Below are positions 45,101 to 51,921 of a stretch of DNA of 64,000 nt, piece after piece (position 1 is the stretch's first letter; every line of letters begins with the position of its first letter). The stretch is from JAKVBK01 sp022447275 (GTDB taxonomy: Bacteria; Pseudomonadota; Alphaproteobacteria; Rhodobacterales; Rhodobacteraceae), in the NCBI GenBank assembly GCA_047125605.1, contig CP138932.1:124001-188000 (forward strand), given 5' to 3'. The notes beneath the pieces were generated by a model. That model worked only from the letters and a program-made list of their open reading frames with translations, was not told the DNA's origin and did not search any database. Made by a program: the position numbers and the translations under genes.

Positions 45101-45680
45101 TTTGGGCGAGAATGACTTTGCTGGCTGCAATGATATCTGCCAGTTCGGTCGTGCGGGATATGCTCGCGCGCTGCGAGTCCTCTAAAGATTTGGAACGCGA
45201 CTGCGACTCCGCGCGTAGGGCCTGCAGGCGGTTAATCTCCAAGGCCAGCAGGTTTTCAAACCTATCCAACGATGCCCTTGGCTCTCGCAATTGCTCCCGT
45301 GCAATGTTGCGTTGCCGTTGGTGCTCCATATAGGCGCGTTGTGCGGTCAGGGTGCTGCCTGACAAAGTTTGGGACAGATGGTCTTCCAGATCGGAAGTCC
45401 GGATTGTATTCGCGAGGGAGGTAAAGGCGCCCTGGATCCGGGCGTGGGCAGCCGGTGTTGGGACATCGCGTGCTTTTTCTAAAAACAAGGTCAGGTCAAA
45501 ATTCCGAAAACGGATTTCGTCAACGGCGCTCCAGCTTTCAACTTGTCCCCGGAGACGCTCGACTGAGAGATAAGCCACAAGGGCCACAGCAAAGATGGTA
45601 GCTGTCGTCGCTGCGAGGGCCGCATTAATCCAGAAAAGTAGGCCACTGGAGAATACCGAGGGGCGCGCATTGGGGGTCAC
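42165..45680 (-). CDS. Hybrid sensor histidine kinase with two receiver domains
   Basis: The protein has 1171 residues. Membrane helices lie near 13-38 and 420-447, enclosing a helical periplasmic sensor of about 380 residues. A linker like HAMP follows, then a PAS-like domain (about 525-640), HisKA with phospho-acceptor His665 (FLANMSHEIRTPMNGI), and an ATPase domain with NLLSNAVKF, DTGIGI and GTGLGLSI. A first receiver (about 894-1010) lacks the usual acidic pocket, with LDCAYAD at the phosphorylation site. A second (about 1044-1165) is complete, with Asp1093 in FMDVAMPVMNG. It follows a Cache-like gene by 15 bases. No output regulator is adjacent. Confidence 0.93.
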   Translation of the reverse strand: MTPNARPSVFSSGLLFWINAALAATTATIFAVALVAYLSVERLRGQVESWSAVDEIRFRNFDLTLFLEKARDVPTPAAHARIQGAFTSLANTIRTSDLEDHLSQTLSGSTLTAQRAYMEHQRQRNIAREQLREPRASLDRFENLLALEINRLQALRAESQSRSKSLEDSQRASISRTTELADIIAASKVILAQMQALPPVPYGADPEQMTIRLIGLPDGCGTPQQAESAICIPSPNRVIDMVAALNATPPGPDRDMAEKQALRAAMAYSRTLQGFFEAESAVLAANIDALGQERGITQALTTLLLDLSRINQIIQKTEEGVRSLPMVAEAEIEQLTRQMSAHLRQISQGGQGLSRSTLSDPALVSELSRGAAALGSAWTQAVDAQRASLSSAQAMSDALISMQAEIDNQTTNRKESALKWISGFTSATVVGIILFLVFVTAVGLIALRKLARPMRDVVRLIISMAQGGQNVPIEPPHHAGAMREIYSALEVLRRAQGGRIEAEQRVSRTSHKLKKAHERITRLADTAPAGLFEMCLLPDGNLQFDYASKKFDVLYHCNATEDLGETVLEHIEADDRQSFLNAMQTSAKTMAPLRHRHRILHPERGTIWVLNESIPRIGMDGAVHWVGAASDITDEVTQETLLSEARDRAEAANTEKSKFLANMSHEIRTPMNGIIGMCDLIADTEMTAQQRLGLETIDRSAQQLLSIINDVLDLSKLEANKQQLSNSALHLEALVYDVCKVISDSAWRKNLELCIDFDAGLGKRIGDSVKLRHVLLNLLSNAVKFTDEGFVILSVTTDGRDKVRFSVQDTGIGIDRPDQERILQPFEQVDNAHTRTLDGTGLGLSICAGMVKLMGGEIEIRSELGHGATFSFESELPPMSNVQPFAAQNVLAGEHVLVIEAGGPSRNILEKQLEAMGAQVETAANPEDALSKAQKALEAVVGYTAIILDCAYADCDLEPLLRHTVSTSGMPRVILHAPLEYAIANNQSNKRAYEAWLKKPARTAEIVSAIRADNCISSAPSASLARAQSPTAHAHSPMAHGQNSVMVVEDNKTNQFIAQKMLEKLGFAPRLCIDGQEAVNAYIAQPAEIIFMDVAMPVMNGLDATREIRKYERENGLPPALVVALTAHVSDEDKAACKAEGMDRFMTKPVTIEQLKDALPQAQEAALEGYG

Positions 45681-45695
45681 GTCAGTACCTGAAGT

Positions 45696-46148
45696 TTAGT
45701 GACAGATCATGATCGTGTGGTCGCGATTTTCGGCCCGTGCGCACAGGCAGTGGTAATCGTAAACTTCTTGCGTGTCATAATGATACCATTTCAGCACAAC
45801 ATATTCCCGGTTGTCTGCGGCAGCATCCACAAGCGGCCAGAAGAGTTTCCCGGTAAGGTCGCGGTTTTTGGAATAGTCTGCCTCGACCATTTCGGGCTCC
45901 CGATTGTCGCCGACGACAACGGAGCCTGAAAACAGATTGATGCCGAGCGGGGAGGCTGCGAAGGGAAGGTTTGGGTCGAACAGGGCTTCGATCGTCGCGG
46001 GCAGCCCTGCCGAATCCAACATCGCGATAACGCGGGTTGCCATAGCGTCGGCTTCTTCGTCTGTTCCGAAATCCGTGCCGGCTTTTGCAGGGCCGCAGAA
46101 CAGCACAATAATCGTTAACAAAGAGAACAAGTGGGAGGCGCGTGTCAC
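45696..46148 (-). CDS. Secreted Cache-like (single Cache) sensor protein
   Basis: The 150-residue protein has a Sec signal peptide ending near residue 23 (GPAKA-GT). The mature part has a leading helix, then INLFSGSVVVGDNREPEMVEADYSK and LTGKLFWPLVDAA, which recall the single-Cache_2 ligand-binding fold, and a C-terminal CLCA plus final C that could form disulfides. It lies upstream of and 15 bases from the hybrid kinase, so it may bind a ligand in the periplasm and present it to the kinase (inference). Confidence 0.65.
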   Translation of the reverse strand: MTRASHLFSLLTIIVLFCGPAKAGTDFGTDEEADAMATRVIAMLDSAGLPATIEALFDPNLPFAASPLGINLFSGSVVVGDNREPEMVEADYSKNRDLTGKLFWPLVDAAADNREYVVLKWYHYDTQEVYDYHCLCARAENRDHTIMICH

Positions 46149-46349
46149 CTTTTCATCCTCGGAGTTTTGAATAGCCGGCGAAACTTTATCTCAACAATAG
46201 TTAACAAAACCTTCCACGCTCAGAGTTTGCGCAGCGGATCTGTTAACCTTTTGTTTTTACACATCGCCCAGATGTTCGGGGCACGGCCAAATACGCGTGC
46301 GCACATGCAAGGCCCACCGCATTCGCACAGTCTTCAAGAAAGGAAATGA

Positions 46350-46433
46350 TGGTGGGCGACCCTGGAATCGAACCAGGCGTGAGTCGCCTCGAGGGAGTTA
46401 CAGTCCCCTGCCACACCTTGCGGCCTGTCGCCC
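46350..46433 (-). tRNA. tRNA-Tyr (anticodon GTA)
   Basis: The 84-base sequence folds as a class II tRNA. The acceptor is GGGCGAC with GTCGCCC, the anticodon loop CTGTAAC carries GTA, the variable arm is long as in bacterial tRNA-Tyr, the T arm is CCTGG-TTCGATT-CCAGG, and the genome-encoded CCA end is at 46350-46352. It stands alone between the kinase operon and rlmB. Confidence 0.95.
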
Positions 46434-46624
46434 AACCCACGACCGTTACAGCGTTGCTGCTCCGGCGTGAGACGTCGAATATAAAGGCAGGCGGGCGGCG
46501 TCAACCCGGAAATCTCTGATGCGGAAAACTCTTGTGCTACGTCCGGGTTCGGGCCAGTGAGGAGACGCTTTTTGCTGTTGTACCGGCGTGAACACGGTAA
46601 AAGCGCGGCGCAAGGAGATGCACC

Positions 46625-47410
46625 ATGAAAAAACCCCGCTGGGTGGTCGATAAGGAACGGGCAAAGGCCGCAGAGGCCAGCCAGACGGTGTGGCTCTTCG
46701 GCCTGCACGCCGTGCGTGATGCATTGGCCAATCCCGCTCGCGAAAAGCTGCGCCTTGTGCTGACGCGCAATGCGGCTGACAGGTTGGGGCCTGAGGTGCT
46801 TGCAGCGGGTGGTCTGGAGCCTGAAATTGCCGATCCCCGCAAGTTTCCCGCCCCTCTGGACCCCGGATCCGTGCATCAAGGCGCGGCGCTGGAGGTTCGC
46901 CCGTTGGATTGGGGCAAGCTGGTCGATCTGTGTGCTGCCCCTCCGGGCGAGGCTCCGCGCGTGATCCTGCTTGATCGGGTGACGGACCCCCACAATGTCG
47001 GCGCAATCCTGCGGTCTGCCGAGGTGTTTGGCGCACGCGCCGTGATCGCGCCGCGCCGTCATGCGGCCCCGGAAACCGGGGCCTTGGCCAAAACCGCGTC
47101 CGGCGCTCTGGAGCGTCAGCCCTACCTGCGTGTGCAAAATCTGGCGGCTGCCATGCAAACCCTGCGCGAGATGGGCTATGTGCTGTTCGGTATGGATGGG
47201 GAGGCGGATATGTCCCTCGCCGCGGCCTGCGCAGAGCAGACGGAACAGCCTTTGGGGATTGTTCTGGGGGCTGAAGGCCCGGGTTTGCGAGAACGCACCA
47301 AGGAAACCTGTGATCGCCTCGTGCGCATTGATGCGGCCCGTGGTTTTGGCTCCCTCAATGTTTCAAACGCAGCGGCGGTGGCTCTTTTCGCTGCGACGCC
47401 GCAAAAATAG
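46625..47410 (+). CDS. rlmB: 23S rRNA (guanosine-2251-2'-O)-methyltransferase RlmB (SpoU family)
   Basis: The 261-residue protein starts behind AAGGAGA. An N-terminal substrate-binding domain (VWLFGLHAVRDALANPAR) is followed by a knotted SPOUT domain with LLDRVTDPHNVGAILRSAEVFGA, IVLGAEGPGL and SLNVSNAAAVALF, the three SpoU motifs. It methylates the peptidyl-transferase loop of 23S rRNA. The neighbouring tRNA gene on the other strand is common in this group. Confidence 0.93.
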   Translation: MKKPRWVVDKERAKAAEASQTVWLFGLHAVRDALANPAREKLRLVLTRNAADRLGPEVLAAGGLEPEIADPRKFPAPLDPGSVHQGAALEVRPLDWGKLVDLCAAPPGEAPRVILLDRVTDPHNVGAILRSAEVFGARAVIAPRRHAAPETGALAKTASGALERQPYLRVQNLAAAMQTLREMGYVLFGMDGEADMSLAAACAEQTEQPLGIVLGAEGPGLRERTKETCDRLVRIDAARGFGSLNVSNAAAVALFAATPQK

Positions 47411-47484
47411 CAACCCAATCGTGCTGACAGGTCTTTTAATGGCGGTTCAAGCGCTTAGATAGGCGCGAAAGGAGGCCGCGCGAC

Positions 47485-47838
47485 ATGCACCGTAACACTA
47501 AAATCGCGACCTGCTGTTATTGTGGCAGCCGCACGGTGCTGCGTCTTGATGGCGCGCGCCATGAGCTGTGCTGTGCCCAATGTGGCGCTCCGCTGCATGC
47601 GCTAAAAAAGCTGCCCGTTGCTGCGACCGCTGATGTCGCCGGGGGCAAGCGAAGTTCTGACAAAAGGTCTTCGCACGAGGATTTCCTCGAGGCGTCAGAT
47701 TCTCGGCGCAAACCCCGCAAAGAGGCCGCGCCAACCCGCTACAAAGAGAGCAAGCGCAAGAAACGCAAAAAGCGCAAACCGCTCTTTCACAAGGTGTTCG
47801 AGGAGGTCGCGGATTTGATCGAGGATGTGTTCGACTGA
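47485..47838 (+). CDS. Zinc-ribbon-like small basic protein, 117 residues
   Basis: A strong ribosome site (AAAGGAGG) sets the start. Two CxxC pairs (CCYCG at 10-14 and CAQCG near 30-34) form a likely zinc ribbon. A charged linker and a very basic ESKRKKRKKRK stretch follow, and an acidic helix ends the protein (FHKVFEEVADLIEDVFD). It may bind nucleic acid. I do not know a functional name; similar small proteins occur across Rhodobacteraceae. Confidence 0.72.
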   Translation: MHRNTKIATCCYCGSRTVLRLDGARHELCCAQCGAPLHALKKLPVAATADVAGGKRSSDKRSSHEDFLEASDSRRKPRKEAAPTRYKESKRKKRKKRKPLFHKVFEEVADLIEDVFD

Positions 47839-48004
47839 GCGCCGGCCGGCCGTTTGCCGGGCCTTGGCATTGTTTCAGCGATCTCGCAGACAATCACGCC
47901 TTGGTCAGGCGCGTTTCAGCCCCCTTAGCAAGGCCTGAGGGCGCGGCCATGTTGACGGTATTGACCCCATACCCGTTTCTCTGGCCTGCTGAAAGGATAT
48001 GCCC

Positions 48005-48487
48005 ATGCCCGCCCCACTGACGCGCCGCTATTTTCTTGGTGCCCTCGCGACAACGGCCGTTGTTGCCCCGCTGAGCGCCCGTTTTGTCCATCCCGCCGCT
48101 GCTGCGACAAGCGAGCCTCCGGTCTTCTCTCGCCGGGGGGCCGCAATCAATGGCTATGATCCGGTTGCCTATTTTATCGAACAGGCCCCCGTAAAAGGCG
48201 ACACGGATCATACCAGCACTTGGAACGGCGCCACATGGCGCTTTGCCTCTGCAGATAACAAGGCAGCCTTCGATGCAAACCCTGATGCCTATGCCCCGCA
48301 ATACGGCGGTTATTGCGCCTATGCAGTTGCCAATGGCTACACCGCCAAAACCGACCCGGAAGCCTGGTCGATCGTAGATGGCAAGCTTTATCTGAATTAT
48401 TCGCGCCGTGTACGCACACGCTGGCTGGAGGATGTGCCCGGCAATATTGCCAAAGGCGATGCGAACTGGCCCTCTGTTCTGGGTTAA
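48005..48487 (+). CDS. YHS-domain protein with Tat signal
   Basis: The second of two in-frame ATGs (48005) is preferred because it gives proper spacing to GAAAGG; 160 residues result. The N-terminus TRRYFLGALATTAVV is a Tat-type signal. The mature part has NGYDPVAYF and APQYGGYCAYAVANGY, the YHS (YHS_2) domain thought to bind metal. It is probably periplasmic; the physiological role is unknown. It stands alone. Confidence 0.85.
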   Translation: MPAPLTRRYFLGALATTAVVAPLSARFVHPAAAATSEPPVFSRRGAAINGYDPVAYFIEQAPVKGDTDHTSTWNGATWRFASADNKAAFDANPDAYAPQYGGYCAYAVANGYTAKTDPEAWSIVDGKLYLNYSRRVRTRWLEDVPGNIAKGDANWPSVLG

Positions 48488-48634
48488 CGCCCCGATCTGC
48501 GTGATTGGGGCGCGATGCCGGGACTTCACGAGCCGGTGATCTGCTCTGCGGATTTGGCGTGCGCTCCCTACCTACTGCACAAGGCTTGTCGCTGGAACCG
48601 GCATGCCTGGTATATGTCCCTCGTTCCGGAAACT

Positions 48635-48670
48635 CGCGCCCTGCCATTGTCGGTACGGGCGCGTTTTTTT
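48635..48670 (+). terminator. Strong Rho-independent terminator before the CoA-binding protein gene
   Basis: CGCGCCC (48635-48641) pairs with GGGCGCG (48657-48663), extended by TGCC/GGTA across one bulge, and is followed by seven Ts (48664-48670). It lies 148 bases after the YHS stop and 70 bases before the next start, so it ends either the YHS message or a short leader RNA. Confidence 0.8.
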
Positions 48671-48740
48671 GTGCACGCGCTGGGATAATGGCGTATGCGG
48701 AACACACAGCAGGCAAAGCCAAGCGCAAAGAGCAGGTTTC

Positions 48741-49250
48741 ATGACACCACAAGACAAGCTGCACAGGGAAATCCTGGCAGAGACACAGACCATCGCGTGC
48801 GTTGGCGTTTCTCTCAATCCGGTCCGGCCCAGCAATTACGTGGCGCGCTACCTGTCATTGCGCGGCTATCGGGTGATCCCGGTGAATCCGGGCCATGCCG
48901 GCAAGACGCTCTATGGCGCGCGGGTTCTGGCCCGTCTGAGCGATATCGATGGTCCCGTCGACATGGTCGATATCTTCCGACGCTCTGAACATGTCTTGCC
49001 CATTGTGGCCGAGGCCTTGGAACATCTTGAAGGGCTGCGCACGATTTGGATGCAGATCGGTGTGCGCAATGAGGAGGCGGCCGCACTGGCCAAAGCGCGG
49101 GGCCTGAATGTGGTGCAGGATCGCTGCCCCAAGATCGAGTATCAGCGCCTCTTTGGCGAATTGCGCAAAGGTGGCTTCAACACTGGGATCATCTCTTCAC
49201 GTTTGCACTCTGGCGAGCAACGCGCTGCCAACACCGCTGGCTCGGCCTGA
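48741..49250 (+). CDS. CoA-binding domain protein (YccU-like)
   Basis: The start at 48741 gives 169 residues. The Rossmann fold has ACVGVSLNPVRPSNYVARYL near the start, then GYRVIPVNPGHAG, and ends with VQDRCPKIEY, a typical YccU/CoA_binding_2 pattern. Members bind CoA or a CoA ester; the function is unknown. An upstream transcription terminator suggests its own promoter or attenuation. Confidence 0.88.
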   Translation: MTPQDKLHREILAETQTIACVGVSLNPVRPSNYVARYLSLRGYRVIPVNPGHAGKTLYGARVLARLSDIDGPVDMVDIFRRSEHVLPIVAEALEHLEGLRTIWMQIGVRNEEAAALAKARGLNVVQDRCPKIEYQRLFGELRKGGFNTGIISSRLHSGEQRAANTAGSA

Positions 49251-49288
49251 TACGGAAAGCCTGGCTGGCTGTGTGATACAGGGGCCGC

Positions 49289-49609
49289 TTATGAGGGGCG
49301 GTTGGCTTTCTCTGTCAGGCCCGAAGTGCCCTCGCGCCGGGCAAGCTCTGCCTCGACATCCTCAAGGCTCACATTCCGCGCGGCCAGCATGACCAGCAGG
49401 TGATAGAGCACGTCGGCGGCCTCGGATGTCAGCTTTTCGCGGTCCCCCTTCGTGGCTTCAATGATCGCCTCGATGGCCTCTTCGCCAAATTTCTCGGCGC
49501 ATTTCTCGGGCCCCTTGGCAAGCAGCTTTGCCGTCCAGGAGCTTTCCGGATCCGCCCCTTTGCGGGCCGCGATGGTGGCGGCCAGCCGCTCAAGCGCGCC
49601 CCCGCTCAT
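49289..49609 (-). CDS. hisE: Phosphoribosyl-ATP pyrophosphatase HisE
   Basis: The 106-residue MazG-like all-helical enzyme removes pyrophosphate from PR-ATP in histidine synthesis. KCAEKFGEEAIEAIIEA with its acidic EExxE pattern binds Mg2+, and DVLYHLLVMLAA is the conserved helix. Its ATG overlaps the hisF stop (ATGA), so the two are coupled. Confidence 0.94.
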   Translation of the reverse strand: MSGGALERLAATIAARKGADPESSWTAKLLAKGPEKCAEKFGEEAIEAIIEATKGDREKLTSEAADVLYHLLVMLAARNVSLEDVEAELARREGTSGLTEKANRPS

Positions 49610-50367
49610 GACAAACGCACCGGAATGCCGGCGGCGTCCATATGCGCCTTGGCTTCGCCTATGGTGTATTCCCCAAAGTGGAAAATCGAAGCCGCCAGCA
49701 CCGCGGATGCCTTGCCTTTGGTGACCCCTTCCACGAGGTGATCAAGAGTGCCAACGCCGCCGCTCGCGATGACGGGCACGTCCACCGCCTCTGAGATCGC
49801 GCGGGTGAGCGGCAGGTTAAAGCCCGCGCGGGTGCCATCCCTGTCCATGGAGGTCAGCAGGATTTCGCCCGCGCCTTTTTCCTCAACGGTCTGGGCGAAC
49901 TCGACCGCATCAATGCCCGTGGGGCGCCGTCCGCCATGGGTGAAAATTTCCCAGCGGCCCGGGGCCACCGTCTTGGCATCGATCGCCACCACAATGCATT
50001 GCGCGCCAAAGCGGTGCGCTGCCTCGGCAACCACATCGGGATTGGCCACGGCCGCAGAATTGAAAGACACTTTGTCGGCCCCGGCCAGAAGCAGTTTGCG
50101 CACGTCTTCATGGGTACGCACCCCACCGCCGATCGTCAGCGGCATAAAGCAATGCTCGGCTGTGCGGGTGGCCAGATCATACATCGTCCCGCGGTTTTCA
50201 TGCGTGGCGTTAATGTCCAGAAAGCACAGCTCATCCGCGCCCGCTGCGTCATAGGCTTTGGCGGCTTCCACCGGATCACCGGCGTCGATCAGATCGACAA
50301 AGTTGACGCCTTTGACAACGCGCCCGTCCTTGACGTCGAGGCAGGGGATGATGCGGGTCTTGAGCAT
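49606..50367 (-). CDS. hisF: Imidazole glycerol phosphate synthase cyclase subunit HisF
   Basis: The start MLKTRIIPCLDVKDGRVVKG (ATG at 50367, behind CCGGAGGG) gives 253 residues. The catalytic aspartates are Asp11 in LDVKDG and the one in SMDRDGT. The TIM barrel uses ammonia from HisH to close the imidazole ring. The glutaminase partner hisH is not in the window. The 95 bases back to hisA hold no gene. Confidence 0.96.
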   Translation of the reverse strand: MLKTRIIPCLDVKDGRVVKGVNFVDLIDAGDPVEAAKAYDAAGADELCFLDINATHENRGTMYDLATRTAEHCFMPLTIGGGVRTHEDVRKLLLAGADKVSFNSAAVANPDVVAEAAHRFGAQCIVVAIDAKTVAPGRWEIFTHGGRRPTGIDAVEFAQTVEEKGAGEILLTSMDRDGTRAGFNLPLTRAISEAVDVPVIASGGVGTLDHLVEGVTKGKASAVLAASIFHFGEYTIGEAKAHMDAAGIPVRLS

Positions 50368-50462
50368 CTGGCACGCCCTCCGGATATCTCGCTCTTGCGT
50401 GTTCACCTGCCACAGGATGGCGGCAAAGGCCAGTCCGGGCAGGTGTGCGGCGCCTGCGGGCC

Positions 50463-51182
50463 TCAGCCGTCCAGTGCGGCCAAGGCCTCTTTCAGGTCCA
50501 GCGCCCCATCATAGAGCGCCCGGCCGGAAATCGCCCCAGAGATCGGTCCGGCTTTGCGTAGGGCAATCAGGTCGTCCAGTTTCGACACACCGCCGCTGGC
50601 GATAACAGGGATGGAGACAGCCCCCGCCAGATCGGCTGTGGCGCGCACATTTGGGCCGCCCATGGCGCCATCACGATCGATGTCGGTATAGATGATCGCG
50701 GCAACGCCCGCATCTTCGTAGCGGCGCGCCAGATCCAGTGCTTCGACCTCGGTTTCCTCGGCCCAGCCGCGTGTGGCGACCTTGCCGCCGCGCGCATCAA
50801 TGCCAACGGCAATCTGATCGGGAAACGCTTGAGCAGCTTTGCGTACAAGGTCGGGATCTTCCACGGCGGCGGTTCCTAGAATTACGCGGGCCACCCCTTT
50901 GGAAATCCAGTTTTCAATGGTGGTCAGATGGCGGATGCCGCCCCCCAACTGCACCGGCACCCGGACCGAGCGCAAAATGGCCTCGACCGCTTCGGCATTC
51001 ACAGGCTTGCCTGCGAAAGCTCCGTTCAGATCGACAAGGTGCAGCCATTTGCACCCTGCATCTTCGAAGCTCTTTGCCTGTGCTGCGGGATCCAGTCCGA
51101 ATACGGTGGCGCTGTCCATTTCGCCTTTCAGAAGGCGCACGCAAGCACCGTCCTTGAGATCAATGGCGGGGTAAAGGATCAT
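50463..51182 (-). CDS. hisA: Phosphoribosylformimino-AICAR ribotide isomerase HisA
   Basis: The 239-residue TIM barrel has the catalytic Asp8 in YPAIDLKDG and the second Asp in YTDIDRDGAMGG. It performs the Amadori isomerisation before HisF/HisH. The order hisA-hisF-hisE is usual for the group. However, the upstream neighbour is a divergent DUF2147 gene instead of hisH. Confidence 0.96.
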   Translation of the reverse strand: MILYPAIDLKDGACVRLLKGEMDSATVFGLDPAAQAKSFEDAGCKWLHLVDLNGAFAGKPVNAEAVEAILRSVRVPVQLGGGIRHLTTIENWISKGVARVILGTAAVEDPDLVRKAAQAFPDQIAVGIDARGGKVATRGWAEETEVEALDLARRYEDAGVAAIIYTDIDRDGAMGGPNVRATADLAGAVSIPVIASGGVSKLDDLIALRKAGPISGAISGRALYDGALDLKEALAALDG

Positions 51183-51420
51183 GATGTGCGCCCTTCAGAC
51201 TGATGCAGGAACCTGCGGATAAAAGGACGCGCAGTCTGCCGCCCCGGGCGTGCTTGTGGCACGGGCAGGGCATGTGGGCAAGCCGCGTGGGAGTTTCACG
51301 CGGACAGAAGAGACGCAACGTCTCGCGCGCGGCGCCCCCTACGTCAAGCTTGCCATGACGGCCTGCTCTGTGTCCCGTATAAAGCAGAACGACATTCGGT
51401 TCGTCAGGGAGGACGATGAT

Positions 51421-51813
51421 ATGAAGAAGATAGCAAGCCTGAGCGCCGTAGCCGCGCTGTTCTTTGCGGGCACAGCGATGGCCGATCCGGTGGTTGGCAC
51501 GTGGAAAACCCAGCCCGGTGATGATGGCAACTATGCCCATGTAACAATGGCACCCTGCGGCGCAAAGATCTGCGGCACCCTTGGAGTGGCCTTCGACAGC
51601 TCTGGCAAGCAGATCGACAGTCCTAATAACGGCCGCCAAATGGTTTGGGACATGACCGCCAAGGGCGATGGCAGCTATGGCGGCGGCAAGATCTGGGCCC
51701 CAGACCGCGACAAAACCTACAAATCCAAGATGAGCCTGTCTGGCAACAGCCTGAAGGTGGAAGGCTGCGTGTTTGGCATCTGCCGCGGCCAGACCTGGAC
51801 ACGCGTAAACTGA
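51421..51813 (+). CDS. DUF2147 periplasmic protein
   Basis: The ATG at 51421 gives 130 residues with a clear Sec signal (MKKIASLSAVAALFFAGTAMA). The mature part opens with DPVVGTWKTQPGDDG and contains APCGAKICGTL and CVFGICRGQTWTRV, the DUF2147 pattern with paired cysteines that probably form disulfides. The function is unknown, possibly lipocalin-like binding. It is divergent from hisA. Confidence 0.85.
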   Translation: MKKIASLSAVAALFFAGTAMADPVVGTWKTQPGDDGNYAHVTMAPCGAKICGTLGVAFDSSGKQIDSPNNGRQMVWDMTAKGDGSYGGGKIWAPDRDKTYKSKMSLSGNSLKVEGCVFGICRGQTWTRVN

Positions 51814-51818
51814 TAGCT

Positions 51819-51850
51819 GCGCGGCGGGCAAACGCTGTCCGCCGCGCTTT
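51819..51850 (+). terminator. Terminator after the DUF2147 gene
   Basis: A 9-bp GC stem (GCGCGGCGG at 51819-51827 with 51839-51847) is followed by TTT, six bases after the stop. Confidence 0.7.
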
Positions 51851-51921
51851 CCGGTGCGATTGCACTGGCGGGGGCATGATCTGCTCCCTAAGTGTCCTCT
51901 GACATCATTTGGAGGATCACG

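Noticed and set aside
48488..48512. Terminator right after the YHS gene
   Set aside because: A six-base GC stem is present but without a T run; the hairpin at 48635-48670 is much stronger.
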